Shown here: piece after piece, positions 51,884 through 60,186 of the stretch
Layout: every line of letters starts with the position of its first letter
Numbering within the stretch: position 1 is the stretch's first letter
Notes under the pieces: generated by a model
What the model was told of the DNA's origin: nothing
The model's database searches: none
What the model saw: only the letters and a program-made list of their open reading frames with translations
Translations under genes and position numbers: made by a program
Source of the DNA: Streptomyces sp. 15-116A
Lineage (GTDB): Bacteria > Actinomycetota > Actinomycetes > Streptomycetales > Streptomycetaceae
Assembly (NCBI RefSeq): GCF_025290915.1
Contig: NZ_JAOCQE010000007.1
Location: 1-64,000 of the forward strand
Length of the DNA: 64,000 nt
Direction: 5' to 3'

Positions 51884-53935
51884 TTACGGGAAGGTGAGCT
51901 TCCAGCTGTTGATGTAGCCGGTGTCGCGGGCCGCGTTGTCCTGCACCCGCAGCTGCCAGGTGCCGTTGGCCGTCTCGGAGGAGGCGTTCACCGTGTACGT
52001 GGTGGTGAGGTTGTCCGCGCTGCCGCCGGTGCCGTAGCCCTTCAGCGTGTACGCCGTGCCGTCGGGGGCGACCAGCTGCACCCGGAGGTCACCGATGTAG
52101 GTGTGGACGATGTCCACGGCGACCTGGAGGTTGGACGGCGCGTTGCCCGTCCGGCCGGAGACGGTGACCGACGAGGTGACCGCCGCACCCTGGTCCGGGA
52201 TCGCCACGTCGGCGGTGTTCTCGAAGGACGTACCGCCACCGCCGCCGCCACCGGAGCGGGTGCCCACGTTGACGCCCGCCCAGGCGTCCTGGACCGCCTT
52301 GTACTCGGCGCTGTCCGTGCCGTACAGCTCACCGGCCGCCGCGAGGGTGCCGGTGCGGGCGCCCGCGTAGTTGGTGGTCGAGGTGAACTTGGTGGTCAGC
52401 GCGCGGAACCAGATCTTCTCCGCCTTGGCGCGGCCGATGCCGGTGACCGGGAGGCCGTCCGAGGTGGGCGAGTCGTAGGTGACACCGTTGATGGTCTTGG
52501 TGCCGCTGCCCTCGCTCAGCAGGTAGAAGAAGTGGTTCGCGGGGCCCGACGAGTAGTGCACGTCGATGCTGCCGATGCCCGAGTACCAGGCGTCCTTGGA
52601 CGCGCCGTCCTTGCTGGGCTTGTCCATGTAGCGCAACGGGGTGCCGTCGCCGTTGATGTCGATCTCCTCGCCGATGAGGTAGTCACCGACGTCGGAGGAG
52701 TTGTTCGCGTAGAACTCCACCGTAGAGCCGAAGATGTCGCTGGTCGCCTCGTTGAGGCCGCCGGACTCGCCGCTGTAGATCAGGCCCGCGGTGTTGGAGG
52801 TGAGACCGTGGGTCATCTCGTGCGCGGCGACGTCGATCGACGTGAGCGGGTTGGCGTTGCCCGAGCCGTCGCCGTAGGTCATGCAGAAGCAGCTGTCCGA
52901 CCAGAAGGCGTTGACGTAGTTGTTGCCGTAGTGGACGCGCGAGTAGGCGCCCACGCCGTCGCCGCGGATACCGCTGCGGCCGTGCACGTTCTTGTAGTAG
53001 TCCCAGGTCAGGGCGGCCCCGTAGTGGGCGTCGGCGGCGGCCGACTCCAGGTTGGACGGGCTGCCGTTGCCCCAGACGTCGTCGGGGCCGGAGAACAGGG
53101 TGCCGGTGCCCGAGGTGCCGCGGTTGAGGTTGTAGGTCTTGTGGTTGCCGCGCGCCCCGTCGGTGAGGTTGTACGTCGAGCCCGACTGGGTGGTGGTCAG
53201 GTCGACGGTGCCGCTGTAGACGGTGTGGCCGGTGCCGTTGTGCACGGCCTGCCACTCGTACAGCTTCTCGCCGGTGGTGGCGTCGGTGACGACGTGCAGC
53301 TCCTGCGGGGTGCCGTCGTGCTGGAGCCCGCCGACGACCGTCTCGTACGCCACGACCGGCTTGCCGTCGGCCGCCCAGACCACCTTGCGCGGGGCGCGGT
53401 CGATGTCCGGGCTCTTGGCGTCGTCGGCCTTCGCGGCGGCCAGCGCCTGGCTCTCGGCCTTCGCGGCGGGCACCTTCGCGGTGGTGGTCGCGGGCGTCAC
53501 CTCGGCCTTGGTGGCCTTGACGACCTTGTCCGCCTCGCCCGCCTGGTCGCCCTGGACGACCAGGTCGCCGCCGAGGACGGGCAGCCCGTCGTAGGTCCGC
53601 TCGTAGCGGACGTGCACGGTGCCGTCGCGGTCCTTGAGGACGTCACGGACGACGAGCTTCTCCTTGGCGCCGAGGCCGAGGTCCTTCGCGGTGTCCGCCT
53701 TGGTGGCGTTGGCCTCGCGGATCAGCTCGGCGCGCTGGGCGGGGGTGAGCCGGACCGACTCGGAGCCCGGCTTCGCGGCGCTCGCGGCCGCGGGAGTCCG
53801 CTCGGGGGCGGCGGTGGCGCTGCCGGACTGCACGGCCGTGGCGACCAGCGCGGCGACCCCGGCGAGGGCGACCGCGGCGGCGCGGCGGTGGGTGGTGTGG
53901 GGGGTGCGTCTGTGGGAGGAGCTGCTTCTCAACAC
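51884..53935 (-). CDS. Secreted neutral zinc metalloprotease (M4, thermolysin-like)
   Basis: I place the start at GTG 53935 behind AAGGAG (TTG 53932 has better spacing; GTG 53950 is the longest choice), giving 683 residues. Order: signal peptide (to about 45), FTP/PepSY propeptide to about 200, M4 catalytic domain with HEMTH at 372-376 and GGLNEATSD supplying the third zinc ligand, a Gly-rich linker near 550, and a C-terminal P-proprotein domain (IPDQGAAVTSSVTV). Zinc endopeptidase acting outside the cell. Matches the SCO5447 position from memory. Upstream at 54013-54025 is a GGTTC-GTG-GAACC dyad. Confidence 0.94.
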   Translation of the reverse strand: MLRSSSSHRRTPHTTHRRAAAVALAGVAALVATAVQSGSATAAPERTPAAASAAKPGSESVRLTPAQRAELIREANATKADTAKDLGLGAKEKLVVRDVLKDRDGTVHVRYERTYDGLPVLGGDLVVQGDQAGEADKVVKATKAEVTPATTTAKVPAAKAESQALAAAKADDAKSPDIDRAPRKVVWAADGKPVVAYETVVGGLQHDGTPQELHVVTDATTGEKLYEWQAVHNGTGHTVYSGTVDLTTTQSGSTYNLTDGARGNHKTYNLNRGTSGTGTLFSGPDDVWGNGSPSNLESAAADAHYGAALTWDYYKNVHGRSGIRGDGVGAYSRVHYGNNYVNAFWSDSCFCMTYGDGSGNANPLTSIDVAAHEMTHGLTSNTAGLIYSGESGGLNEATSDIFGSTVEFYANNSSDVGDYLIGEEIDINGDGTPLRYMDKPSKDGASKDAWYSGIGSIDVHYSSGPANHFFYLLSEGSGTKTINGVTYDSPTSDGLPVTGIGRAKAEKIWFRALTTKFTSTTNYAGARTGTLAAAGELYGTDSAEYKAVQDAWAGVNVGTRSGGGGGGGTSFENTADVAIPDQGAAVTSSVTVSGRTGNAPSNLQVAVDIVHTYIGDLRVQLVAPDGTAYTLKGYGTGGSADNLTTTYTVNASSETANGTWQLRVQDNAARDTGYINSWKLTFP

Positions 53936-54214
53936 TGACTCCTTCTGCACGACCGCGGATCACGCGGCCAGGGGAGACCGGCCGGCGAGTGGCCGTCCGG
54001 GCAGAACAAGGCGGTTCGTGGAACCACGTGCTGCTGTGCGGGAGCTCTGGCGCGGCGGCACAGCGGTGGACTGACGCTGTGGGGTTGCTGTGCAGCGGCC
54101 GTGGGAAGAGTGGCAGGTGATCGCGGTTTCTGTCAGGAGCGCGTCAGAAGTTTGGCCGGAAATCGTTCGTTGTCCGGGAGTTCTCGTTCGATATACGGAC
54201 TGTTTCCGAGGTCG
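53936..54214. promoter_or_regulatory. Upstream region of the M4 protease gene
   Basis: This 279-base stretch follows the ABC gene end and holds the protease promoter. It contains the GGTTC-GTG-GAACC dyad (54013-54025). It also contains repeated CTGAC/GTCAG motifs near 54132-54150. No small gene is apparent. Confidence 0.35.
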
Positions 54215-56002
54215 TCAGTGCGTGGCCGGGCGGTCCCCGTGCCAGGAGTGCCACAGCGCCGCGTACGCGCCGTCGGCCGCCACCAGCTCGTCGTGCGTGC
54301 CGAGTTCGGTGAGCCGGCCGTCCTCCACCACCGCCACGCGGTCCGCGTCGTGCGCGGTGTGCAGCCGGTGCGCGACGGCGATGACCGTGCGCCCTTCGAG
54401 CACGGCGGCCAGCGCGCGCTCGGTGTGGCGGGCGGTCGTCGGGTCGAGCAGGGCGGTCGCCTCGTCCAGGATCAGCGTGTGCGGGTCGGCCAGGACGACG
54501 CGGGCCAGGGCGAGTTGCTGTGCTTGCGAGCCGTCGGTGGTGTGGACCCCGTGACCCCCGTGGCCCCCGTGGCTTCCTTGGCCCATCTCGGTGTCGAGGC
54601 CGTCAGGGAGGTCGCGTACCCAGGTGTCGGCACCGACCGCTGTGAGTGCCGCCCACAACTCCTCGTCCGTGGCGGCGGGTTCGGCGATCCGGAGATTGTC
54701 GCGGACCGAGCCGAGGAACACATGGTGCTCCTGGGTGACCAGCACGACCTGGCGGCGCAGCCGCTCCGGGTCCAGGCCGACGACCGGCACGCCGCCCACG
54801 GTCACCGTGCCGGTGGTGGGCGCGTCCACGCCGGCCAGCAGACGACTGAGGGTCGTCTTGCCCGCGCCGGACGGTCCCACCACGGCCAGGCGCTCGCCCG
54901 GCCTCACGGTGAGATCGACGCCGCGCAGCACCTCGCCGCCGCCGTCGTAGGCATAGCGCACCCCGGTGACGTCGATACGGTCGCCGGCCGGATCCGGACA
55001 GTCGGCGGGCGCGGCCGCGCGCGGCGCCCGCGCCAGTCCCTCGACGCGGGCGAAGGAGGCGCCGCTGCTCTGCAGTTGCTCGATCCGCATCAGCACCTCG
55101 TCCAGCGGGCCGCTGAGCTGGAGCAGATACAGTGCGGCCGCCACGACCGCGCCCAGGCTCACGGCGCCCCGCTGGTGCAGCACCCCGCCGATGAGCAGGA
55201 CACCGGCGACGGGGAGGTGGTACGAAACCTCGACCACCGGGAAGAACACCGTGCGCAGGAAGAGGGTGTGGAAGCGGGTGCGGCGTGCGGTCTCCAGCGC
55301 GTCCCGGCTGGCGCGGATGCGTTCTTCCTGCAGCCGGAACGCCTCCACCGTGCGGGCGCCCGCGGCCGTCGAGGCGACGACCTCGGCCACGTCGGAGGCG
55401 GCCGCGCCCTCGGCGAGGTAGCCGTCGCGGGCCCGGCGCAGATACCAGCGCAGGACCAGCCAGATCGGGGTCAGGCCGAGCACCCCGAGGGCGCCGAGGA
55501 GCGGGTCCATCAGGAACACCGCGGCCGTCACGAACACTGCCTGTACGCCGTTGACGAGCAGCGCCGGGCCGGCGTCACGGAGGGTGGTGCCGACCGCGGT
55601 GACGTCGGCGGTGCCGCGGGCGGTGAGGTCGCCGGTGCCGGCGCGTTCGACCACCGCCGAGGGCAGGGACAGGGTGCGGTCCACGAAGCGTTCCCGGACG
55701 CGGGCGAGGGTGCGTTCGCCGAAGCGGTGGCCGACGAAGCGAGCCCAGCGGGCTAGGAGGAGCTGGGCGACGGCGCACAGGAGGATGAGCGCCGCGAGTC
55801 GGTCCACGGCGGAGGGGCCTGCGCCCGCGCGGACCTCGTCGATGATGCGGCCAAGGAGCCAGGGTCCCGCGAGGCCGGCGAGGGCCGCGAGGGCGTTCAG
55901 GGCCAGGACGGTGGTGAAGGCGCGGGCGTCGGTGCGGATGAGGTGGGCGGCGGCGCGGCGCACCTCGGCGGGGCCGGCGACGGGGAGGTGCTGCTGGGTC
56001 AT
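54215..56002 (-). CDS. ABC exporter half-transporter with degenerate signature and His/Gly insert
   Basis: The ATG at 56002 overlaps the partner's stop (ATGA); 595 residues. Six membrane helices fill about 1-320. The nucleotide-binding domain has normal Walker A GPSGAGKTT, Walker B LILDEATALLD and switch His (VAHRL). The ABC signature is TDGSQAQQ instead of LSGGQRQ, and it is preceded by HGGHGGHGVH (about residues 475-485). A degenerate signature opposite a partner with degenerate Walker motifs is the pattern of asymmetric heterodimeric exporters. Substrate unknown; drug or lipid export is usual. Confidence 0.92.
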   Translation of the reverse strand: MTQQHLPVAGPAEVRRAAAHLIRTDARAFTTVLALNALAALAGLAGPWLLGRIIDEVRAGAGPSAVDRLAALILLCAVAQLLLARWARFVGHRFGERTLARVRERFVDRTLSLPSAVVERAGTGDLTARGTADVTAVGTTLRDAGPALLVNGVQAVFVTAAVFLMDPLLGALGVLGLTPIWLVLRWYLRRARDGYLAEGAAASDVAEVVASTAAGARTVEAFRLQEERIRASRDALETARRTRFHTLFLRTVFFPVVEVSYHLPVAGVLLIGGVLHQRGAVSLGAVVAAALYLLQLSGPLDEVLMRIEQLQSSGASFARVEGLARAPRAAAPADCPDPAGDRIDVTGVRYAYDGGGEVLRGVDLTVRPGERLAVVGPSGAGKTTLSRLLAGVDAPTTGTVTVGGVPVVGLDPERLRRQVVLVTQEHHVFLGSVRDNLRIAEPAATDEELWAALTAVGADTWVRDLPDGLDTEMGQGSHGGHGGHGVHTTDGSQAQQLALARVVLADPHTLILDEATALLDPTTARHTERALAAVLEGRTVIAVAHRLHTAHDADRVAVVEDGRLTELGTHDELVAADGAYAALWHSWHGDRPATH

Positions 56003-57798
56003 CGTGCTGCCTCCTCGGTGTCCCGGGACACCAGGGCCCTGTATCCGGGTTCGCTCTCCAGGAGTTCGTGGTGGGTGCCCGTTGCGGTGACCTTGCCGTC
56101 GACGAGGTAGTGCACGAGGTCGGCTCTCGCCAGGAGGAGGGGGGAGGTGGTGGTGACCACCGTGGTACGGCCCGTGCGGGCGGTGCGGAGGCGGTCGGCG
56201 ACGGTGGATTCCGTGTGGGCGTCGAGGGCGGAGGTGGGGTCGGGGGTGAGGAGGATTTCGGGGTCGGTGAGGAGAGCTCGGGCGAGGCGGATGCGTTGGC
56301 GTTGGCCGCCGGAGAGGTTGCGGGCCTGGGCGTCGAGGGGGGAGTCGAGGCCGTGGGGGAGGGCCTGGACGATGTCTTCTGCTGCGGCTGTGTGGAGGGC
56401 TTGGGTGAGGTGCGCGTCTGCGTCTGCCGTGGCCTGGTGTGGGGCGGCTGCGGGTGCGTTGTGGCTGGTCGCGCCCCGCGGCGGAGCCGCAGATCGATAC
56501 AGCCCCGCGCCCCTGGGGTGGGTTGTTGTGCCGCCGATTGCATCGCGGAGCTTGCCTGCGAAGAGGTGTGCCTCCGCGTCGGCCAGCAGGATGCGTTCTC
56601 TGACCTGGGCGAGAGGGATGTCGTCCAAGCGCCGGTCGCCCCAGGTGACGTCGGACGGTGTGTAGCGGGCCAGGCGGTCGATGATGTTCAAGGTGTCCTT
56701 GGGATGCGCGGACGTGAGGGCCGTCAGGCGGCCTGGCCGGATGCGGACGCCCGACTCGGGGTCGTACAGGGTTGAGGGCTCGGCGGGGGCGTCGGATGTG
56801 CCGGTGTGGGGCGGGGGTTGCAGGCGCAGGAGTGCCGTGACGCGCCTGGCCGCGACCACGCCCCGGCTCAGTTGGTAGCCGCACTCGATGAGGAACGCCA
56901 CCGGCCAGACCAGGACGGCGACATAGCCGTAGACCGAGACCAGTTCGCCCACGGTGATCTCGCCCTGTGCGGCCAGGCGGGCGGCGCCCCAGGTGACGCC
57001 GGCGAGGAACAGGGCCGGGAGTCCGGCGCCCAGCGCCTGCATCCAGCTGGTGACCGCGCCCACCCGGTAGCCCTGTTCGCACAGCCGCTGCGAGTCGCGG
57101 CGGAACGCGTCGGACAGGGTCTTGCCGCCGAGGCCGCTCAGGACGCGCAGCCCGCCCGCCAGATCGCCGATCCGCGCGGTCAGCAGGCCCTGCCGTTCCC
57201 GGTACTCCGTCTCCCTGCCCTGCAGCCTGCCGGCCAGCGGGCCCACCACCAGCGCGATCACCGGGACGCCGAGCAGCACCACGGCGGCGAGGAGCGGGGA
57301 CACCGACAGCAGCAGGCCCGCCACCACCGCGTAGGCCACGACCGCGCCCACACCCGGTCCCACGACGGTCAGCGACTGGCTGATCATCTGGACGTCGCCG
57401 ACCCCGATGGTGACGACCTCACCGGCGCCCGCCTTGCGGGCCAGCGAGGCGCCCAGGCGGACTGTCTGGCCGACGACCACCTTCACCGTGCGGAAGTGGG
57501 CGTCCATACGCACCCGCGTCATCGTGCGGTGCCGCATGATGCTCAGCCACGCGTTGAACGCGCCCACCGCGAACAGCGCGCCGCTCCAGACGGCCAGCGC
57601 GCCCATGTCGCCCTGCTCCAGACCCTCGTCGACGGCACGCGACATCAGATACGGCGTCGCCGCCAGCAGCACCATGCACACCGTGCCGTACACCGCGCCG
57701 GCCGCGCACCGCCCCGGCTGCCGCCGGACCAGCCACCACAGATAGCGCCACCCGCTCCGGCAGTCGGGCGTGCCGGGATCCTCGTACGCGTCGATCAC
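55999..57798 (-). CDS. ABC exporter half-transporter with degenerate Walker motifs
   Basis: I choose GTG 57798 (GGGGGA five bases upstream; MIDAYEDPGTPD) over ATG 57864; 599 residues. Six helices come first. The nucleotide-binding domain lacks a working Walker A (LTSAHPKDTLNI), has LLTPDPTSALD where LLLDEPTSALD is expected, and lacks the switch His (VVTTTSPLLL), yet has a perfect LSGGQRQR. It complements its partner so that one ATP site is active and one is degenerate. Residues about 428-451 derive from a dispersed DNA repeat inserted in frame. Confidence 0.92.
   Translation of the reverse strand: MIDAYEDPGTPDCRSGWRYLWWLVRRQPGRCAAGAVYGTVCMVLLAATPYLMSRAVDEGLEQGDMGALAVWSGALFAVGAFNAWLSIMRHRTMTRVRMDAHFRTVKVVVGQTVRLGASLARKAGAGEVVTIGVGDVQMISQSLTVVGPGVGAVVAYAVVAGLLLSVSPLLAAVVLLGVPVIALVVGPLAGRLQGRETEYRERQGLLTARIGDLAGGLRVLSGLGGKTLSDAFRRDSQRLCEQGYRVGAVTSWMQALGAGLPALFLAGVTWGAARLAAQGEITVGELVSVYGYVAVLVWPVAFLIECGYQLSRGVVAARRVTALLRLQPPPHTGTSDAPAEPSTLYDPESGVRIRPGRLTALTSAHPKDTLNIIDRLARYTPSDVTWGDRRLDDIPLAQVRERILLADAEAHLFAGKLRDAIGGTTTHPRGAGLYRSAAPPRGATSHNAPAAAPHQATADADAHLTQALHTAAAEDIVQALPHGLDSPLDAQARNLSGGQRQRIRLARALLTDPEILLTPDPTSALDAHTESTVADRLRTARTGRTTVVTTTSPLLLARADLVHYLVDGKVTATGTHHELLESEPGYRALVSRDTEEAAR
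56448..56517 (+). repeat. Dispersed GC-rich repeat, copy C, inside an ABC transporter gene
   Basis: The first 27 bases are identical to copy A (38701-38727), and the end shares CCCCGCGCCCCT. Between them are 32 bases with an internal dyad (GCGGC...GCCGC) and GATCGATAC. It lies within the coding sequence of the minus-strand exporter subunit between the Q-loop region and the signature motif, without breaking the frame. Confidence 0.8.
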
Positions 57799-58044
57799 CG
57801 TTGTCCCCCGTTCACCCTGCGTCGGGTCGCTCGGGCTCGTCGAGTGCGCGGAGCGGGTAGGCATGGAAAGGACCCTGTCAGCAGGGTTCGGGTGGGGACA
57901 ACTGAGTTAGTGGCGGGGCGAGGAGACCGCGCAGGGCGTGGAGATGGCGTGCGGAGAGGGGAGGCGTCAGAGACTGGTGAAAGCCCTTGAGCCGGCCGGC
58001 ACGCACGGCGACCGTCCCCACCGCCGATCAGCGAGGGAGTGGAA

Positions 58045-58620
58045 TTGTCCGACCGTCTGCACGTGCTCACCGCCATATATCAGTCGGACCGGGCCGACCG
58101 CTCGACCGCCCTGACGGTGAGTCTGGCCACGATCGCCGCCGCCGTCACCTACCTCATCGGTACCATCGCGTTCTATGACAAACTGGACGTGCTCGAGTGG
58201 AGCATCAGTCTGTTGCCATCACCTCTCTTCTGCGTAGCCGCTTTCCAGGCGCACCTTCTCAACCTCGCTGCCGTGCGAGCGCGTTCCATGCTCACTCTCG
58301 AACGCGTTCTCCTGGACGCCGTCGAGCCGGCCGGCCCCACGTCCGTGGACTGCGAGACCATCGGTGTCACGGCGAGCGAACGAGTGACGAACCTGCACAC
58401 CGCCACGGCTCCGCAACGAGCCGCCATCCTCATCTCCTATGGGGGCGTCGCGCTGATCTACCTGGCCTACACGGCTCTGATGCTGGTCAAAGCGGCGCAC
58501 CACATGAAGGCTTGGACGGCGGTGCCAGCCGTCGCTTACACCGCGGTGGTCGTCGTTCTTGTGCTGGTGTGGCGCGAGTGTGTCAGGAATCTCGACTTCC
58601 ATCGCTCGACCGGACCCTGA
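58045..58620 (+). CDS. Four-helix membrane protein of the CHAT cassette
   Basis: The start is probably TTG 58045, five bases after GGGAG; GTG 58039 overlaps that site. The protein has 191 residues with no recognised family. Hydrophobic helices are seen near 25-45 (VSLATIAAAVTYLIGTI), 55-75 (SLLPSPLFCVAAFQAHLL), 125-148 (AAILISYGGVALIYLAYTAL) and 155-178 (TAVPAVAYTAVVVVLVLVW). A soluble stretch of about 45 residues lies between helices 2 and 3. The short N-terminus and the charged C-terminus are probably cytoplasmic. First gene of the hydrolase-CHAT set; 87 bases to the next start. Possibly the membrane target, sensor or anchor of that system. Confidence 0.75.
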   Translation: MSDRLHVLTAIYQSDRADRSTALTVSLATIAAAVTYLIGTIAFYDKLDVLEWSISLLPSPLFCVAAFQAHLLNLAAVRARSMLTLERVLLDAVEPAGPTSVDCETIGVTASERVTNLHTATAPQRAAILISYGGVALIYLAYTALMLVKAAHHMKAWTAVPAVAYTAVVVVLVLVWRECVRNLDFHRSTGP

Positions 58621-58707
58621 CGCATCGGGCAAAAACAGTGCCAGACAGACGAGTTGGGCCTCATCGGCCTATCCTGGCCGTGCCACGCCTGCGAACGGAG
58701 CACGGCC

Positions 58708-60162
58708 ATGGGGGTCGACCGAGGGCTCGATGACGAGCCGCTCACGGACAGCGCCGGACGAGACGCATCGCCTCCCTACCCTCACTTGATCGTCTTTCTC
58801 CCCGGCTTCGGCGGCAGCGTCCTGGTCCATGGCGAGCGCAGGCTGTGGGGCCTCGGTCCCAGAGCACTGACGGCGGCCGCCATGGGCTCGCTGGCGGTCG
58901 GCGGAGCCGTGACGGCTGCCGCCGATCAGGGTGGAGTCAGAGCGGAAGGGGTACTCCACACGGCCGCCGTACTTCCCGGCGTCACGGCGATCGACCTGTA
59001 CGGGGCCTTCGCACGCCGGCTCTGCTCACGCCTGGGGCTGCGGCCAGAGGAGAACTACCGCGAGTTCCCGTACGACTGGCGGCTGGACAACCGGATATCA
59101 GCACGCGCGCTCGAACGCCAGGCGACACAGTGGCTGGCCGAGTGGCGCGCCATGTCGAACAACCCGTCGGCCCAGCTCGTGCTCATCGGCCACTCGATGG
59201 GTGGCCTGGTGGCCCGGTACGCGGTCGAGGTACTGGGTTTGTGGCGGATCAGTCATGCCGTCATCACCCTGGGGACCCCACACCGGGGCGCGCCGAAGAG
59301 TGCGCTCACTCTCGCCGGCGGACTGCCCCGGCTCGGTCTGCTCGGCACCCGGCTCGTGGAGTCCCTTCGCTCCATGCAGTCCGTGTACCAGCTCTTGCCG
59401 CTCTACCCGTGCGTCCACCTCCCCGGATCACCGGCGCCGCAGCGGATCACGGAATGTGCCCCTGCCTTGGGACTTGATCCCGGCCGCGTCCGGGACGGCG
59501 CCGAGTTCCTTCGCGAGATCCACCGCGCTGCCTCCAGGAACGCCGGGGACCCGGACTACACGGAGCGGGGTGTGCTGCAGCACGCGGTCGTGGGGATCCA
59601 CCAGCGCACGGCCGGACTGCTCGCTCCCGGTACCGACGGAGCCCGACTCGGCGTCACAGGAAAGCGGGCCCATCCCGCCAACCTGGGGGACGGCACCGTA
59701 CCCGAACCGTCGGCCTATCCCATCGAGTGGGACCACCCCGGGCCCGTGGCCCACGTCGTGGCACGGCACAGCACCCTGCCCGCGTCCCGTGCGGTGATCA
59801 ACGCGGTGGCCGGGTGGCTCCGTGCCGTGGCAGACCCCGCCAGGCTGAGCGGCTACCGTGCTCCCGGAGCCGGGCTCGCCCTGTGGTGCCCCGACGCGGT
59901 CATGGCGGACGTGCCTTTCGACGTGACGGTTGCCTCCATCGGATCCGCCGCCGTCCCGCCCTCGCTGTCCGTGTCGCACGCGGACGACGGACAGGCCGCC
60001 CTGGCGTCCGCTCCCATGACGGCGCTGGATGACGGACGCCACCGCCTCAGGATCGTGCTCACTCGACCCGGTTGTCATCGTGTCCAGGCAACCGCTCGAG
60101 ACGGATCCGCTGAGCCGCTCTCGGACGTGATCCTCGTCGTCCCGGCCGACGGCGGCCGCTGA
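58708..60162 (+). CDS. LCAT-like alpha/beta-hydrolase (lipase/acyltransferase)
   Basis: The ATG at 58708 has CGGAG seven bases upstream; a TTG at 58654 has none. It gives 484 residues. Fold and motifs match lecithin:cholesterol acyltransferase-like hydrolases: HLIVFLPGFGGSVL near the start (oxyanion), YREFPYDWRLDNR, nucleophile Ser163 in GHSMGG, Asp328 in GDGTVPEPS, and His354 in VARHSTLP. The last 100 residues form an extra beta-rich domain. No signal peptide, so it acts in the cytoplasm, presumably on membrane lipids or acyl groups. It sits 24 bases before the CHAT protease gene, in one operon. Confidence 0.85.
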   Translation: MGVDRGLDDEPLTDSAGRDASPPYPHLIVFLPGFGGSVLVHGERRLWGLGPRALTAAAMGSLAVGGAVTAAADQGGVRAEGVLHTAAVLPGVTAIDLYGAFARRLCSRLGLRPEENYREFPYDWRLDNRISARALERQATQWLAEWRAMSNNPSAQLVLIGHSMGGLVARYAVEVLGLWRISHAVITLGTPHRGAPKSALTLAGGLPRLGLLGTRLVESLRSMQSVYQLLPLYPCVHLPGSPAPQRITECAPALGLDPGRVRDGAEFLREIHRAASRNAGDPDYTERGVLQHAVVGIHQRTAGLLAPGTDGARLGVTGKRAHPANLGDGTVPEPSAYPIEWDHPGPVAHVVARHSTLPASRAVINAVAGWLRAVADPARLSGYRAPGAGLALWCPDAVMADVPFDVTVASIGSAAVPPSLSVSHADDGQAALASAPMTALDDGRHRLRIVLTRPGCHRVQATARDGSAEPLSDVILVVPADGGR

Positions 60163-60186
60163 CCCACGACAGCCCGGAGGCACGCC

